The position numbers were made by a program, and so were the translations under genes. A model generated the notes under the pieces. The model was not told the DNA's origin and searched no databases. It worked only from the letters and a program-made list of their open reading frames with translations. From Mesorhizobium loti (GTDB lineage: Bacteria > Pseudomonadota > Alphaproteobacteria > Rhizobiales > Rhizobiaceae), in assembly GCF_003148495.1 (NCBI RefSeq), contig NZ_QGGH01000003.1:248001-312000 (forward strand): a stretch of 64,000 bases of DNA, in the 5' to 3' direction. Shown here piece by piece: positions 51,696-60,743 of the stretch. How positions within the stretch are numbered: the first letter of the stretch is position 1; the number at the start of each line of letters is the position of its first letter.

Positions 51696-53213
51696 TTGCC
51701 CTTGCCCGCCCCCCTCATCGAAATGCGCGGCATCACCAAACGGTTCGGCGCCGTCAAGGCGAACGAGGCTGTCGATCTCAGCGTGGCGCCCGGAGAAATC
51801 CTCGGGCTGCTGGGCGAGAACGGCGCCGGCAAGACGACGCTGATGAATGTGCTGTTCGGCGCCTATGCGCCGGACGCGGGTGAAATCCTCATCCAGGGCC
51901 AACCGGTCAGGATCACCAGTTCGGCCGATGCGCTGGCCGCCGGCATCGGCATGGTGCACCAGCATTTTCACCTCGCGCCGCGGCTCACTGTGCTGGAAAA
52001 CCTTTTGATAGGCATTCCCGGCAAGACAGGCCGGATCGACCGCGCCGGTGGGCTGGCGCGGCTCGCCGAGATAGGCCGCCAGCATGGGCTGACGCTTGAC
52101 CCGAACCTGCCGGTCTCGGCGCTGTCGGTCGGCGAGCAGCAGCGGCTCGAAATCGTCAAGGCGCTGTTTCGCGGTGCGAGGCTCTTGATCCTCGACGAGC
52201 CGACGGCGGTGCTGGCGCCGAGCGAGGTCGACGGACTGTTTTCGGCGTTGCGCTCGATGGCCGCACAAGGCCTCGGCATCATCTTCATCTCGCACAAACT
52301 CAACGAGGTGCGGGCGCTGACGCATCGCTGCACGGTGCTGCGGCATGGCCGCGTTGCCGGCCGCGTCGATGACCCGGCCAACACGACATCCTCGGAGATG
52401 GCAACACTGATGTGCGGCCATGAGATCGTGCCGCCGGCGAGGGGACCGTCGACGCCCGGTGCCGCGGTGCTGACCCTCGACGGCATTTCGACCTCAAAGC
52501 ACTCGGGCACGCCGCTGCGCGACGTATCGCTTGCCGTCCGTGCCGGCGAGATCCTCGGCATTGCCGGCGTGTCGGGCAATGGCCAGCGGGCGCTGGCGGA
52601 GGTGATCTCCGGGACACGCGTGCCCGATGCCGGTCAGATGACGATCGCCGGCAGCAAGGTCTCGCGGTTTTCGCCGCGCGAGGTGCAGGCGCTCGGTCTT
52701 GGCCGCATCCCGGAAGACCGCATGACGACCGGGTTGGTGACCAACCTGCCACTCGCCGATTCGATGGTGTTGCCGCGCATCGGTACCGCCGCTTTCAGCA
52801 GCGGGGGCTTGCTCAAGCCGGATGCGATCCGCGCCTTTGCCGAGGCGCAGATCAACGCCTATGATATCAGGTGCCCCGGGCCGATGACACGCGCCGGGGC
52901 GCTGTCCGGCGGCAATCTGCAGAAGGCGCTTTTGGCGCGCGAACTCGCCTTCGATCCGAAGGTGCTTGTTGTCTCGCAGCCGACGCGCGGGCTCGATATC
53001 GGCGCTGCGCGCTTCATCCACGAAAAGTTCCTCGACATGCGGGCCAAGGGCTGCGGCATCATCGTCATCGGCGAGGATCTCGAAGAGCTGCTGGTGCTCT
53101 GCGACCGCATCGCGGTGATGTATGAGGGCCGCATCGTCGGCACGCTCGACAGCGCCGATGCGACGGTCGCCCGGCTGGGCCTGATGATGACCGGCGCGGA
53201 GGGTCACAGCTGA
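51696..53213 (+). CDS. ABC transporter ATP-binding protein, two ATPase domains (BMP/nucleoside type)
   Basis: The 505-residue tandem ATPase has, in domain 1, Walker A GENGAGKTT, Q-loop HQHFHLAPRLTVLEN, signature LSVGEQQRLEIVKAL and LLILDEPTAVL. In domain 2 the Walker A is degenerate (GVSGNGQRAL), with signature LSGGNLQKALLARE and VLVVSQPTRGLD. GRIPEDRMTTGLV is typical of this family. The start is a TTG at 51696 with AGGA upstream; ATG 51723 is less likely. It overlaps the first permease gene by one base. Confidence 0.9.
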   Translation: MPLPAPLIEMRGITKRFGAVKANEAVDLSVAPGEILGLLGENGAGKTTLMNVLFGAYAPDAGEILIQGQPVRITSSADALAAGIGMVHQHFHLAPRLTVLENLLIGIPGKTGRIDRAGGLARLAEIGRQHGLTLDPNLPVSALSVGEQQRLEIVKALFRGARLLILDEPTAVLAPSEVDGLFSALRSMAAQGLGIIFISHKLNEVRALTHRCTVLRHGRVAGRVDDPANTTSSEMATLMCGHEIVPPARGPSTPGAAVLTLDGISTSKHSGTPLRDVSLAVRAGEILGIAGVSGNGQRALAEVISGTRVPDAGQMTIAGSKVSRFSPREVQALGLGRIPEDRMTTGLVTNLPLADSMVLPRIGTAAFSSGGLLKPDAIRAFAEAQINAYDIRCPGPMTRAGALSGGNLQKALLARELAFDPKVLVVSQPTRGLDIGAARFIHEKFLDMRAKGCGIIVIGEDLEELLVLCDRIAVMYEGRIVGTLDSADATVARLGLMMTGAEGHS

Positions 53214-54268
53214 TGTTTCGCCTGGAAGTCCGCACGTCAACGCCCGCCTGGTTCAATCTGGCTTTGCCGCTGCTGGCGATCGGAGCAACGCTCATCTTGT
53301 GCAGCGGCCTCATCGCGCTGGCAGGCGCCGGCGTGCTTGAAGCCTACGGCGTGATGTTCACGGCCTCGCTCGGCGACAGCTATGCGATCACCGAAACGAT
53401 GGTGCGCGCGGCGCCGATGATCTTCACCGGGCTGGCGGTAGCGGTCGCCTTCCGAGCCAAATTCTGGAACATCGGCGCCGAGGGTCAGTTGCTGGCCGGC
53501 GCGGTGGCCAGTTGCTTTGTCGGCGCCATTCCGATGCCGGGGCCGCTCGCCATGGTGTTGATGGCGTTGGCGGGTGCCGCCGCGGGAGCCGCGGTCGCGC
53601 TGGTGCCGGCGACGCTCAGAGTAAAATTCAAGGTCGACGATGTCGTCAGTTCGCTGTTGCTCAACTCGGTCATCTACTACGCGCTGATGGCGCTGATCGA
53701 GGGGCCGTGGAAAGACAGTTTCAGCGGCTATCCGATCTCGCCGCCGATCGAGGATTCGGCCAATTTCCCGGTGCTGCTCGAAGGCACGCGGCTGCATCTC
53801 GGCGTCGTCGTGGCACTGATTGCGGCACCGTTGATCTGGTTCCTGATCGTGCGCACGACGCTCGGCTTCCGCATCAGGGTCACCGGCGAAAACCCGGAAG
53901 CCGCCAGATATGGCGGCATCCATGTCGAGCGCGTGCTGATCTCGACGGCGCTGCTGTCCGGCGCGCTGGCTGGGTTGGCCGGTGTCGGCGAGGTCGGCGG
54001 CGTGCATTTCCAGGTGATGAGCGATATCTCGCCGGGCTACGGCTATTCCGGCATCGTGGTTGCCATGCTGGCGCGGCTCAACCCGCTTGGCGTCGTGCCG
54101 GCGGCGATCTTCCTTGCCGCCGTGATGACTGGCGCCGAGGCGATGTCGCGGGCGACCGGCGTGCCGGCCTTCCTCAGTGACGTCATCCAGGGCACCGCAT
54201 TGCTTGCCATGCTGGTGGCCCTGCTGTTCACCGCCTATCGCATCCGCCGCGTCGGGGCTGCCCGATGA
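53213..54268 (+). CDS. ABC transporter permease (BMP/nucleoside type), first of two
   Basis: The 351-residue protein has about 8-10 membrane segments and the BPD_transp_2 landmarks ETMVRAAPMIFTGLAVAVAF, RAKFWNIGAEGQLLAGAV and GYGYSGIVVAMLARLNPLGVV. It is the longer partner (YufP/NupP-like) of nucleoside importers. Its start overlaps the ATPase stop and its stop overlaps the second permease by four bases, so the subunits are produced together. Confidence 0.9.
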   Translation: MFRLEVRTSTPAWFNLALPLLAIGATLILCSGLIALAGAGVLEAYGVMFTASLGDSYAITETMVRAAPMIFTGLAVAVAFRAKFWNIGAEGQLLAGAVASCFVGAIPMPGPLAMVLMALAGAAAGAAVALVPATLRVKFKVDDVVSSLLLNSVIYYALMALIEGPWKDSFSGYPISPPIEDSANFPVLLEGTRLHLGVVVALIAAPLIWFLIVRTTLGFRIRVTGENPEAARYGGIHVERVLISTALLSGALAGLAGVGEVGGVHFQVMSDISPGYGYSGIVVAMLARLNPLGVVPAAIFLAAVMTGAEAMSRATGVPAFLSDVIQGTALLAMLVALLFTAYRIRRVGAAR

Positions 54269-55209
54269 GCGCAGTGTTCGAACAGATCTTTCAGGTAGGC
54301 TTCCTCGCCGCGATCATCCGCATCGCCACGCCGCTGGCTTTTGCGACGCTCGGCGAAATGTTCTCCGAGCGGGCCGGCGTGCTCAATCTCGGCATCGAAG
54401 GCATCATGCTGTTGTCGGCGATGACCGGCTTCACTGCCGCCAGCCTCAGCGGCAGCCTGTGGCTCGGCGTGCTGGCGGCTGTGCTGACCGGCATGCTGAT
54501 GGGCGCGCTGCACGCGCTGTTCACGGTGGTGCTCGGCCTCAGCCAGCATGTCTGCGGCATCGGCGTGACATTGTTCTCGTCGGGCCTCGCCTATTTCCTC
54601 TACCGGCTGATCTTCGGCCAGCAGTCGGTGCCGCCCAACATCAAGGGTTTTCAGACACTGCCGATCCCGGTCCTCTCCGACATTCCGGTGCTCGGGCCGG
54701 CGGTGTTCAACCAGTTTGCGCTGGTCTACATGGCGATCCTGGCCATTCCACTTGCCGCTTTCATACTCTACCGCACACCATGGGGCCTGTCGGTGCGCAT
54801 GGTCGGCGAAAACCCGCGCGCCGCCGATTCGGCCGGCGTCAGCGTCATCGCCACGCGCTTCCAGGCGGTTGTCCTCGGCGGCGCGCTGATGGGGCTGGCC
54901 GGCGCCTTCCTGTCGATGGCGCAGTTCAACGCTTTCACCTTCGGCGTCGTGTCGGGGCGAGGTTGGGTAGCAATTGCGCTTGTGGTCTTCGGCCGCTGGG
55001 ATCCGTGGCGCTCGGCGGGGGCGGCACTGCTGTTCGCCTTCGTCGATGCCTTGCAGCTGCGCATGCAGGCCAGCGGCCTCGGGCACATCCCCTACGAGGC
55101 ATTCCTGATGCTGCCCTTCATCTTCACCATCGTCGCCATGGCGGTGATGTCGCGCAACGCGGTGGCGCCCTCGGCGCTGCTCAAGCCGTTTCGGCGCGAG
55201 GAGCGCTGA
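54265..55209 (+). CDS. ABC transporter permease (BMP/nucleoside type), second of two
   Basis: The 314-residue protein has about 8 membrane segments and the typical RIATPLAFATLGEMFSERAG, VLNLGIEGIMLLSAM and FGVVSGRGWVAIALVVFGRWDPWRS motifs of the YufQ/NupQ-like partner. The stop at 55209 is followed by a convergent SDR gene 30 bp away. Together with the upstream genes it completes a four-gene importer probably for nucleosides or purine derivatives. Confidence 0.9.
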   Translation: MSAVFEQIFQVGFLAAIIRIATPLAFATLGEMFSERAGVLNLGIEGIMLLSAMTGFTAASLSGSLWLGVLAAVLTGMLMGALHALFTVVLGLSQHVCGIGVTLFSSGLAYFLYRLIFGQQSVPPNIKGFQTLPIPVLSDIPVLGPAVFNQFALVYMAILAIPLAAFILYRTPWGLSVRMVGENPRAADSAGVSVIATRFQAVVLGGALMGLAGAFLSMAQFNAFTFGVVSGRGWVAIALVVFGRWDPWRSAGAALLFAFVDALQLRMQASGLGHIPYEAFLMLPFIFTIVAMAVMSRNAVAPSALLKPFRREER

Positions 55210-55239
55210 CAGCTCTGGCGGCTGTCAGCGTCCCGCTGC

Positions 55240-56007
55240 TCACATCGCGGTAAAGCCGTTGTCGACGAACAGATGCGTGCCGTTGACGAAGCTCGACTCG
55301 TCGCTGGCCAGATACAGCGCGGCCCTTGCCACCTCTTCCGGCTCGCCGATGCGGCCTTGCTGCGCGGCCAGCGCTGCGTCTGAGACGTCGACGCCGAGTC
55401 TGCCGAGATCGGCGACCTCACGCAGGCCATGCGGCGTGCGAATGAAGCCGGGGCAGACCGCGTTGCAGCGGATGTTGCGGTCGCGGAACTCGACCGCGAT
55501 GGCGCGCGCGAACATGTGGCAGGCGCCCTTGGTGGTGTCGTAGAGCACTTCGTTGGGAGTCGCCGCCACCGCCGAGATCGACGAGGTGCAGACGATCGAG
55601 CCGCCGCCCGCCGCGATCATGCCGGGCAGCACGGCGCGCGTCATCAAGAACATCGAGCGCACATTGACGGCATGCAGCCAGTCCCATTCCTGGACCGTCG
55701 TCTCCAGGAAAGGTTTGATGACGATGGTGCCGGCGTGATTGAACAGCACGGTGACCGGGCCGAGCTTTTCCGCCGCCCCTTTCACTGCCGCTTCGACCTG
55801 GGCTTCGTCGGAGACGTCGGCGACAAAATGCTCGGCGACATGGCCGCGTGTCCTGATTGTCGCTGCGGTTGCGGCGGCGGCCTCGCCGTTGCGGTCGACG
55901 ATCGCCACCTTGGCGCCTTCAGCGGCGAATAGCTCCGAGGCCGCCCCACCCATACCCGTCGCGCCGCCCGAAATGATAGCGACCTTGCCGGCCAGTCTCG
56001 TGCCCAT
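55240..56007 (-). CDS. Short-chain dehydrogenase/reductase (SDR)
   Basis: The 255-residue classical SDR has SGGATGMGGAASELF as nucleotide-binding loop, VAIVDRN (Asp favouring NAD), FNHAGT in place of NNAG, and the catalytic Ser-Tyr-Lys arrangement SSISAVAATPNEVLYDTTKG. CPGFIRTPHG follows. Like the SDR at 29421, its NNAG motif reads NHAG. The start at 56007 follows AGGGGGCAG. It is convergent with the BMP-family importer, so a functional link is possible but not shown. Confidence 0.87.
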   Translation of the reverse strand: MGTRLAGKVAIISGGATGMGGAASELFAAEGAKVAIVDRNGEAAAATAATIRTRGHVAEHFVADVSDEAQVEAAVKGAAEKLGPVTVLFNHAGTIVIKPFLETTVQEWDWLHAVNVRSMFLMTRAVLPGMIAAGGGSIVCTSSISAVAATPNEVLYDTTKGACHMFARAIAVEFRDRNIRCNAVCPGFIRTPHGLREVADLGRLGVDVSDAALAAQQGRIGEPEEVARAALYLASDESSFVNGTHLFVDNGFTAM

Positions 56008-56296
56008 TTTTCTGCCCCCTGTTTGACGATTTCGCTTTGCTGGTTCGGCGATGCTACCGCGCCCGCGCCGGGCGGCCAATCCACGAATTGGGTGCAGCGG
56101 GGACAACGCCATCGGGCTCTTCAGGGGCCGACGCAAAGCGGGCATCCCATGTCGATCGCTCGCTCAGATGGGCGCTCTCAGCAAGTAGCCACCAATTTGT
56201 AGCTATCCAAGAGAAAATTATTCTACCTATCGCCCAAAAATAGCAATCGACAAAGTCTACAAGTTTTATAGATTAACAGGCGAGACGGAGGCCGAT

Positions 56297-56452
56297 ATGT
56301 CCTATATCCAGAACGCCCAGACGGATCGCAACGGCCAGAGGCTGGCCAGTGCCCAGGCCTTTCGGCCGGCCTATGCCGGTGCCTTCGCCTATCTCGTCTT
56401 TGCCCTTGCGTTTGTGTTCACCGGGGCCGTTGTTCTGGGTCTTATTCCCTGA
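56297..56452 (+). CDS. Small single-helix membrane protein, 51 residues
   Basis: An ATG at 56297 with a well placed GGAGG opens a 51-residue frame: a polar N-terminus (MSYIQNAQTDRNGQRLASAQ) and one C-terminal membrane helix (about 28-50, AYLVFALAFVFTGAVVLGLI). The 100 bp upstream are AT-rich and promoter-like. It lies in the gap between divergent SDR and LLM oxidoreductase genes. No family is recognised. It is likely real because of the ribosome-binding site, hydrophobic profile and codon use. Confidence 0.65.
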   Translation: MSYIQNAQTDRNGQRLASAQAFRPAYAGAFAYLVFALAFVFTGAVVLGLIP

Positions 56453-56565
56453 GTCGTCAGATCGACCGGGGTTAGCTGCTGCCCCACCGCTTACAGGCAA
56501 TCGGAGTTGAATGAACCGAATCCTCGGTGCGCTTTCGCGCGCCCGACACAACGGAGGAGATGGCA

Positions 56566-57507
56566 ATGCCGATCGAGTTCACGCATGTTCCCGGCAAGAC
56601 CGCCGACGCCGCAGTTCCCTTTTTCTACGACTTCGCCGAGACCGCGACCAAGCTCGGGCTGATCGAGGATGGCGGCTTCTGCAAGATCGTCGTCGACGAT
56701 TCGGCCGGGTTGCTGACCAACATGGATCTTGCCACCCAGGTGCTGGATCGCACCTCGTCGCTGGAAGTCGTCCTTACCCACTGGGCGGGCGTGATCGAGC
56801 CGACAGTGGCGGCGCGGCAGCTGGCTGCCATCGACGCCAAGAGCGGGGGTCGGCTGGCGCTGAGGATGCTCAGTGAGCCGCTGAGCGACGACGATGCCGA
56901 AACACGGCCGGTCGGGCATACTGTCATTTGGCAGCGCATCGACGAATATCTGGTGCTGCTCAAGCGGCTGTGGTCCAACGACCGGCCCTTCGACCATGAA
57001 GGCGCGTTCTACAGCATCAAGGGCGGCTACGTGCCGCGCAAGGGTCCGCACGGCGCCGACCTGATCATCCGTATGGGCGGGCAATCCGGAACGGCGCTCA
57101 AGGTCGCCGGCCGGCATGCCGATGTCTTCGAACTGGTGCCAGGCTCGATCGACGAGGTTCGGCAGCTGATGGAGCGGGTGCGCGGTGCCGCTGCCGAGCA
57201 CGGTCGGGCGGGCAAACTGCGCTTTGCGCTTCCGGTCAGGATTCACCAGGGCGCTTCCGCCACGGGCCACAAGGCGGTCGACCTTTCCGGGCCACCGGCA
57301 CAGGCCGCCCTGTCGCTGCTTGCCTATACCGCGCTCGGGATCGATGAATTCATGATTGTCGGCGTCGACACGCCGCGCGAGATCGCCACGGTCGGCCGGG
57401 AAACGATCGCCCTGCTGCGCAACTCCCTGGCGCGTCGCGAGACCGACGCATTCCAGCCCGGGGCGTATGCGTCTCGCGCGGGTCTGGAGACGCGCGCAAC
57501 GGGCTGA
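56566..57507 (+). CDS. LLM-class flavin-dependent oxidoreductase
   Basis: The 313-residue protein resembles bacterial luciferase-like monooxygenases. It has TQVLDRTSSLEVVLTHWAG and VAARQLAAIDAKSGGRLALR near the N-terminus, and DEYLVLLKRLWSNDRPFDHE with GAFYSIKGGYVPRKGPHGAD in the middle. The GQSGTALKVAGRHADVFELV segment is the FMN/F420 phosphate region. ATG 56566 with GGAGGA at 7 bp is chosen. The substrate is unknown; RutA and alkanesulfonate monooxygenases are relatives of the same fold. It is convergent with a biuret/ureidoacrylate-type hydrolase. Confidence 0.85.
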   Translation: MPIEFTHVPGKTADAAVPFFYDFAETATKLGLIEDGGFCKIVVDDSAGLLTNMDLATQVLDRTSSLEVVLTHWAGVIEPTVAARQLAAIDAKSGGRLALRMLSEPLSDDDAETRPVGHTVIWQRIDEYLVLLKRLWSNDRPFDHEGAFYSIKGGYVPRKGPHGADLIIRMGGQSGTALKVAGRHADVFELVPGSIDEVRQLMERVRGAAAEHGRAGKLRFALPVRIHQGASATGHKAVDLSGPPAQAALSLLAYTALGIDEFMIVGVDTPREIATVGRETIALLRNSLARRETDAFQPGAYASRAGLETRATG

Positions 57508-57513
57508 GATCCT

Positions 57514-58200
57514 TCAGCCTTTTGTTGCTTCAGGCCTGTCGCCAAGTCGCGACAGGCCTTCGATGACGGCGGCTGAATCCGTCAGCGCGCCGAAGACGCC
57601 GTCTTCGACCGTCACCATGTGAAGTGCTGCCTCGTGCGCTTGTCTGTCGCCGCTGGCGCAGGCGTCCGAGATCGTCAGGCATTGGAAATTGCGGTCGCAG
57701 GCTTCCCGCAACGTGGTGTGGACGCAGACATCCGTGGTGCATCCGGAAAACATGAGATGCGTGATGCCTTGCGCGCGCAGGACAAGCTCGAAGTCCGTAT
57801 AGGTGAAGGCGCTGTTGCAGGTCTTGTCGACGATGATGTCCTGCGGCGCGACGTCGATCTCCGGAACGATCTGGAATCCCGGGCCCGAGCGCAGCAGGAT
57901 TTCGGTGCCTTCGAGCCCGGAGCGCTTGCGGCGCCATTTTTTGTAAGGCGTCATGTCGGCCATGTCAGCCCGATAGCCCTGCCTGGTGTGGATGATGCTG
58001 ACGCCGGCCTTGCGGGCGGCTGATATCAGCCGGCTCACGGTCGGCAGGATCGCCCTGAGCGGCGAGGGGTCGTAGCCTTGCTTGGCGAAGTAGCCCGTCG
58101 TCGACAGGAAATCCTGCTGCAGGTCGATGACGATCAGCGCAGTGTTTTCGGCAACCAGCCTGCCGTCATAGGGGAAGTCGAAAGGCGTCGCCTTGATCAT
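57514..58200 (-). CDS. Isochorismatase-family cysteine hydrolase (biuret/ureidoacrylate amidohydrolase-like)
   Basis: The 228-residue protein has the catalytic triad of the family: Asp in LIVIDLQQDF, Lys in IIVDKTCNSAF, and Cys in FSGCTTDVCVHTTLREA (the second Cys, of DVC). The FPYDGRLVAENTALI opening, HTRQGYRADMADMTPYKKWR and TVEDGVFGALTDSAAVIE closely recall biuret amidohydrolase (BiuH), with RutB as the next relative. It likely hydrolyses an amide or ureido compound. ATG 58200 follows GAGGAGA. The 3' end contains a perfect hairpin that may terminate the convergent LLM gene. Confidence 0.86.
   Translation of the reverse strand: MIKATPFDFPYDGRLVAENTALIVIDLQQDFLSTTGYFAKQGYDPSPLRAILPTVSRLISAARKAGVSIIHTRQGYRADMADMTPYKKWRRKRSGLEGTEILLRSGPGFQIVPEIDVAPQDIIVDKTCNSAFTYTDFELVLRAQGITHLMFSGCTTDVCVHTTLREACDRNFQCLTISDACASGDRQAHEAALHMVTVEDGVFGALTDSAAVIEGLSRLGDRPEATKG
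57532..57559 (+). terminator. Hairpin at the convergent 3' ends of LLM and hydrolase genes
   Basis: AGGCCTGTCGC and GCGACAGGCCT form a perfect 11-bp stem with a CAAGTC loop, 24 bp after the LLM stop. It lies inside the 3' coding end of the hydrolase on the other strand. It is a plausible terminator for the LLM gene. Confidence 0.5.
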
Positions 58201-58387
58201 CCGGGGTTTTCTCCTCACCGATTGGGCGGTCCATCCTGAACGGCGAAGTTGCAGCCGTCCACCCGGGCAGCAATCCTAACACCAAGAGGCAGGACGAGGG
58301 GCGTCGTGCCGGCGACGACAGTTCGCCGTGCAAACCCTCACGGTTACGTCGCGCCGATTTGTTGACCGTTGCAGTCATCTTAAATGT

Positions 58388-58402
58388 TGACTAGTAAGGT
58401 CA
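58388..58402. promoter_or_regulatory. Candidate RirA iron-responsive operator (TGA-N9-TCA)
   Basis: TGACTAGTAAGGTCA fits the rhizobial IRO consensus TGA-N9-TCA. It overlaps a longer inverted repeat, GTTGACTA (58386-58393) and TAGTCAAC (58410-58417), with a 16-bp spacer. The site lies 76-90 bp before the iron-uptake operon start, where RirA would repress under iron sufficiency. Confidence 0.55.
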
Positions 58403-58478
58403 TGTTTCATAGTCAACCGGGCATCGCCTGCCGAAAGCCGAAATCTGGAAATGCGGGTGGCCGCACTGGAGAAAAGCC

Positions 58479-59276
58479 ATGACCGTGGCTGGAATTGATG
58501 CCCAGACTGCCTTCCATATCGACGCGGTGCGCTTCGCCGTCGGCGAGCGGACGCTGCTCGGTCCGGTTTCGCTCGAACTGCAGCGCTCGCGCGTCTACGG
58601 GCTGATCGGCCACAATGGTTCGGGCAAGTCGACGCTGATCAAGCTGATGGCGCGCCAGCAGCCGGCAAGCTCAGGCGCCATCACCTTCGCCAGGCGGCCA
58701 CTATTGCAGTGGGGCGCCCGCGAGCTTGCCCGCGCGCTTGCCTATCTGCCGCAGACGACGCCGGCGGCGACCGGTCTCACCGTGCGCGAACTGGCGACGC
58801 TCGGACGCTATCCCTGGCATGGCGCGCTTGGCCGCTTCCGCGCGGAAGACAGGCAGCATGTCGACGAGGCGCTGGCCTTGACCGACATGGACGGTTTTGC
58901 CGACCGGCTGGTGGACGAATTGTCGGGCGGCGAACGCCAGCGCGCGTGGCTGGCCATGCTGGTGGCACAGAACGCCGGCGTCATGCTGCTCGATGAGCCG
59001 ATCTCGGCGCTCGACATCGCCCACCAGGTCGAGGTGCTCGGGCTGGTCAAGGATCTCAGCCGCAAGCGCGACCTCTGCGTCGTCGTCGTGCTGCACGATC
59101 CCAACATGGCGGCGCGCTACTGCGACGAGCTGATCGCGCTGAAGGACGGCAAGCTGCTGACGCGCGGCACGCCCGGCGAGATCATGCGCAGCGATGTGCT
59201 GAAAGGCATTTTCGGCGTGGAGATGGGCGTGTTCGCGCACCCCGTCACCGGCCAGCCCGTCGGCTATGTGCAGTGA
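58479..59276 (+). CDS. Fe(III)-siderophore ABC transporter ATP-binding protein (FhuC/FecE-like)
   Basis: The 265-residue ATPase has Walker [11 protein letters not shown]-loop [27 protein letters not shown] (written only to show the FhuC-type LGRYPWHG), signature [15 protein letters not shown], Walker [16 protein letters not shown] and H-loop [12 protein letters not shown]. These are FepC/FhuC features. No permease or binding-protein gene accompanies it, which is unusual. Its stop overlaps the exbB GTG start (GTGA), so it is translated together with the TonB energiser. A candidate RirA box lies upstream. Confidence 0.9.
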   Translation: MTVAGIDAQTAFHIDAVRFAVGERTLLGPVSLELQRSRVYGLIGHNGSGKSTLIKLMARQQPASSGAITFARRPLLQWGARELARALAYLPQTTPAATGLTVRELATLGRYPWHGALGRFRAEDRQHVDEALALTDMDGFADRLVDELSGGERQRAWLAMLVAQNAGVMLLDEPISALDIAHQVEVLGLVKDLSRKRDLCVVVVLHDPNMAARYCDELIALKDGKLLTRGTPGEIMRSDVLKGIFGVEMGVFAHPVTGQPVGYVQ

Positions 59277-60292
59277 CGAGATTTGATGCGGTGGTGGGAA
59301 ATGGAAAGCGGCCGGCCGCTGAGAGAACAAGGAAGAAGCTGTTGTCGAGAAGTGGTTTGTTGGCGGCGTTGGTCGCATCCGTCATCCTGTCGGTCGGTAG
59401 CGCGACCGCCCAGCAGCAACCGGCTGGTTCCGCCCCCGTGATCGAGGCGACCACCACGCCGGCTGCACCGGCACCCGCAGCACCGGCAGTCGTCCCCCCA
59501 GCCATGATGGCGCCTGTGCAGCCGGCCAGCCAGCCGAACGCGACCGTACCGGCCGAGGCCGGGCCTTCGACGGCGCTGGAGCTGGCCCTGCCGCATGATC
59601 TGTCGCCGTGGGGCATGTTCATGGCGGCCGATATCATCGTCAAGGCGGTGATGATCGGGCTGGCCTTTGCCTCCCTTGTCACCTGGACGATATGGCTGGC
59701 CAAATCGCTGGAGATTCTTGGTGGCAAGCTGCGTATCCAGCGCGCAGTGCGGGCGATCGGCGAGGCCGCCACGTTGAAGCAGGCGAGCCGCGCCCTCGAC
59801 CGCAGCGGCGGCCCCGGCGCGCTTCTGGTGCGGGCGGCCGAGGAGGAGACCGCACTTTCTGCAGGTGCGCTCGATCATGTCTCGGGAGACGGGCTGAAGG
59901 AGCGGGTCACGTCGCGCCTGTCGCGCATCGAGGCGGCGGCGTCGAGGCGCATGTCGCGCGGCACCGGCGTGCTGGCGACGATCGGCTCGACCGCGCCCTT
60001 TGTCGGCCTCTTCGGCACCGTCTGGGGCATCATGAACGCCTTCATCGGCATCTCGCAGGCGCAGACCACCAATCTCGCCGTGGTCGCGCCGGGCATCGCC
60101 GAAGCGCTGCTAGCCACCGCGATGGGCCTTGTCGCGGCAATACCGGCCGTCGTCATCTACAACGTCTTTGCCCGCTCGATAGCCGGCTACCGGCAGATCC
60201 TCGCCGATGCCTCGGCGGGCGTCGAACGGCTGGTCAGCCGCGACCTCGACTTCCGCACCGTCGCGCCGCCGACGGCGCTGGCGGCGGAGTAG
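59273..60292 (+). CDS. exbB: TonB-system energiser ExbB
   Basis: The 339-residue protein has a signal-like hydrophobic segment (about 28-45), and an Ala/Pro/Gln-rich periplasmic linker (about 46-100) typical of extended alphaproteobacterial ExbB. The MotA/TolQ/ExbB proton-channel domain follows, with [28 protein letters not shown] and [26 protein letters not shown] start at 59273 overlaps the ATPase stop. With ExbD it powers TonB-dependent outer-membrane import. Only a 4-bp gap separates it from exbD. Confidence 0.93.
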   Translation: MTRFDAVVGNGKRPAAERTRKKLLSRSGLLAALVASVILSVGSATAQQQPAGSAPVIEATTTPAAPAPAAPAVVPPAMMAPVQPASQPNATVPAEAGPSTALELALPHDLSPWGMFMAADIIVKAVMIGLAFASLVTWTIWLAKSLEILGGKLRIQRAVRAIGEAATLKQASRALDRSGGPGALLVRAAEEETALSAGALDHVSGDGLKERVTSRLSRIEAAASRRMSRGTGVLATIGSTAPFVGLFGTVWGIMNAFIGISQAQTTNLAVVAPGIAEALLATAMGLVAAIPAVVIYNVFARSIAGYRQILADASAGVERLVSRDLDFRTVAPPTALAAE

Positions 60293-60296
60293 CGCC

Positions 60297-60743
60297 ATGG
60301 CAAGCAGAATCCGACAGACCATGGACGACGATCTCGAGGAAAGCCACGAGATCAACGTCACCCCCTTCATCGATGTCATCCTGGTGCTGCTGATCATCTT
60401 CATGGTCGCGGCGCCGCTGGCGACGGTGGATGTCAATGTCGACCTGCCGGGCTCGACCGCAACGCCCGCGCCACGGCCCGAAACGCCGCTGTTCCTGACG
60501 CTGAAGGACGATCTGTCGCTGGCGATCGGCAACGACAGCGTGCCGCGCCCGGCGTTCGCCGCGACGCTGGACAGCAGGACAAAAGGCGACAAGCAGACGC
60601 GCATCTTCCTGCGTGCCGACAAGGCGGTCGCCTATGGCGACCTGATGGAGGCGATGAACCTGCTGCGCGGTGCCGGCTATCTGAAGATCGCGTTGGTCGG
60701 CCTGGAGGCGGCGCCGGCAACCACTGGTGCAGCGGCGCCATGA
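60297..60743 (+). CDS. exbD: TonB-system energiser ExbD
   Basis: The 148-residue protein has one N-terminal membrane helix with the conserved proton-carrying aspartate in EINVTPFIDVILVLLIIFMV (Asp of PFIDV, about residue 27). The periplasmic domain contains LRADKAVAYGDLMEAMNLLR. Its start follows exbB by 4 bp and its stop overlaps the tonB ATG by 3 bases. All conserved features of ExbD are present. Confidence 0.94.
   Translation: MASRIRQTMDDDLEESHEINVTPFIDVILVLLIIFMVAAPLATVDVNVDLPGSTATPAPRPETPLFLTLKDDLSLAIGNDSVPRPAFAATLDSRTKGDKQTRIFLRADKAVAYGDLMEAMNLLRGAGYLKIALVGLEAAPATTGAAAP

Noticed and set aside
56566..58200. Authentic rutA-rutB operon
   Set aside because: The two genes are convergent, not an operon, and the LLM protein is shorter than RutA with only general family similarity.
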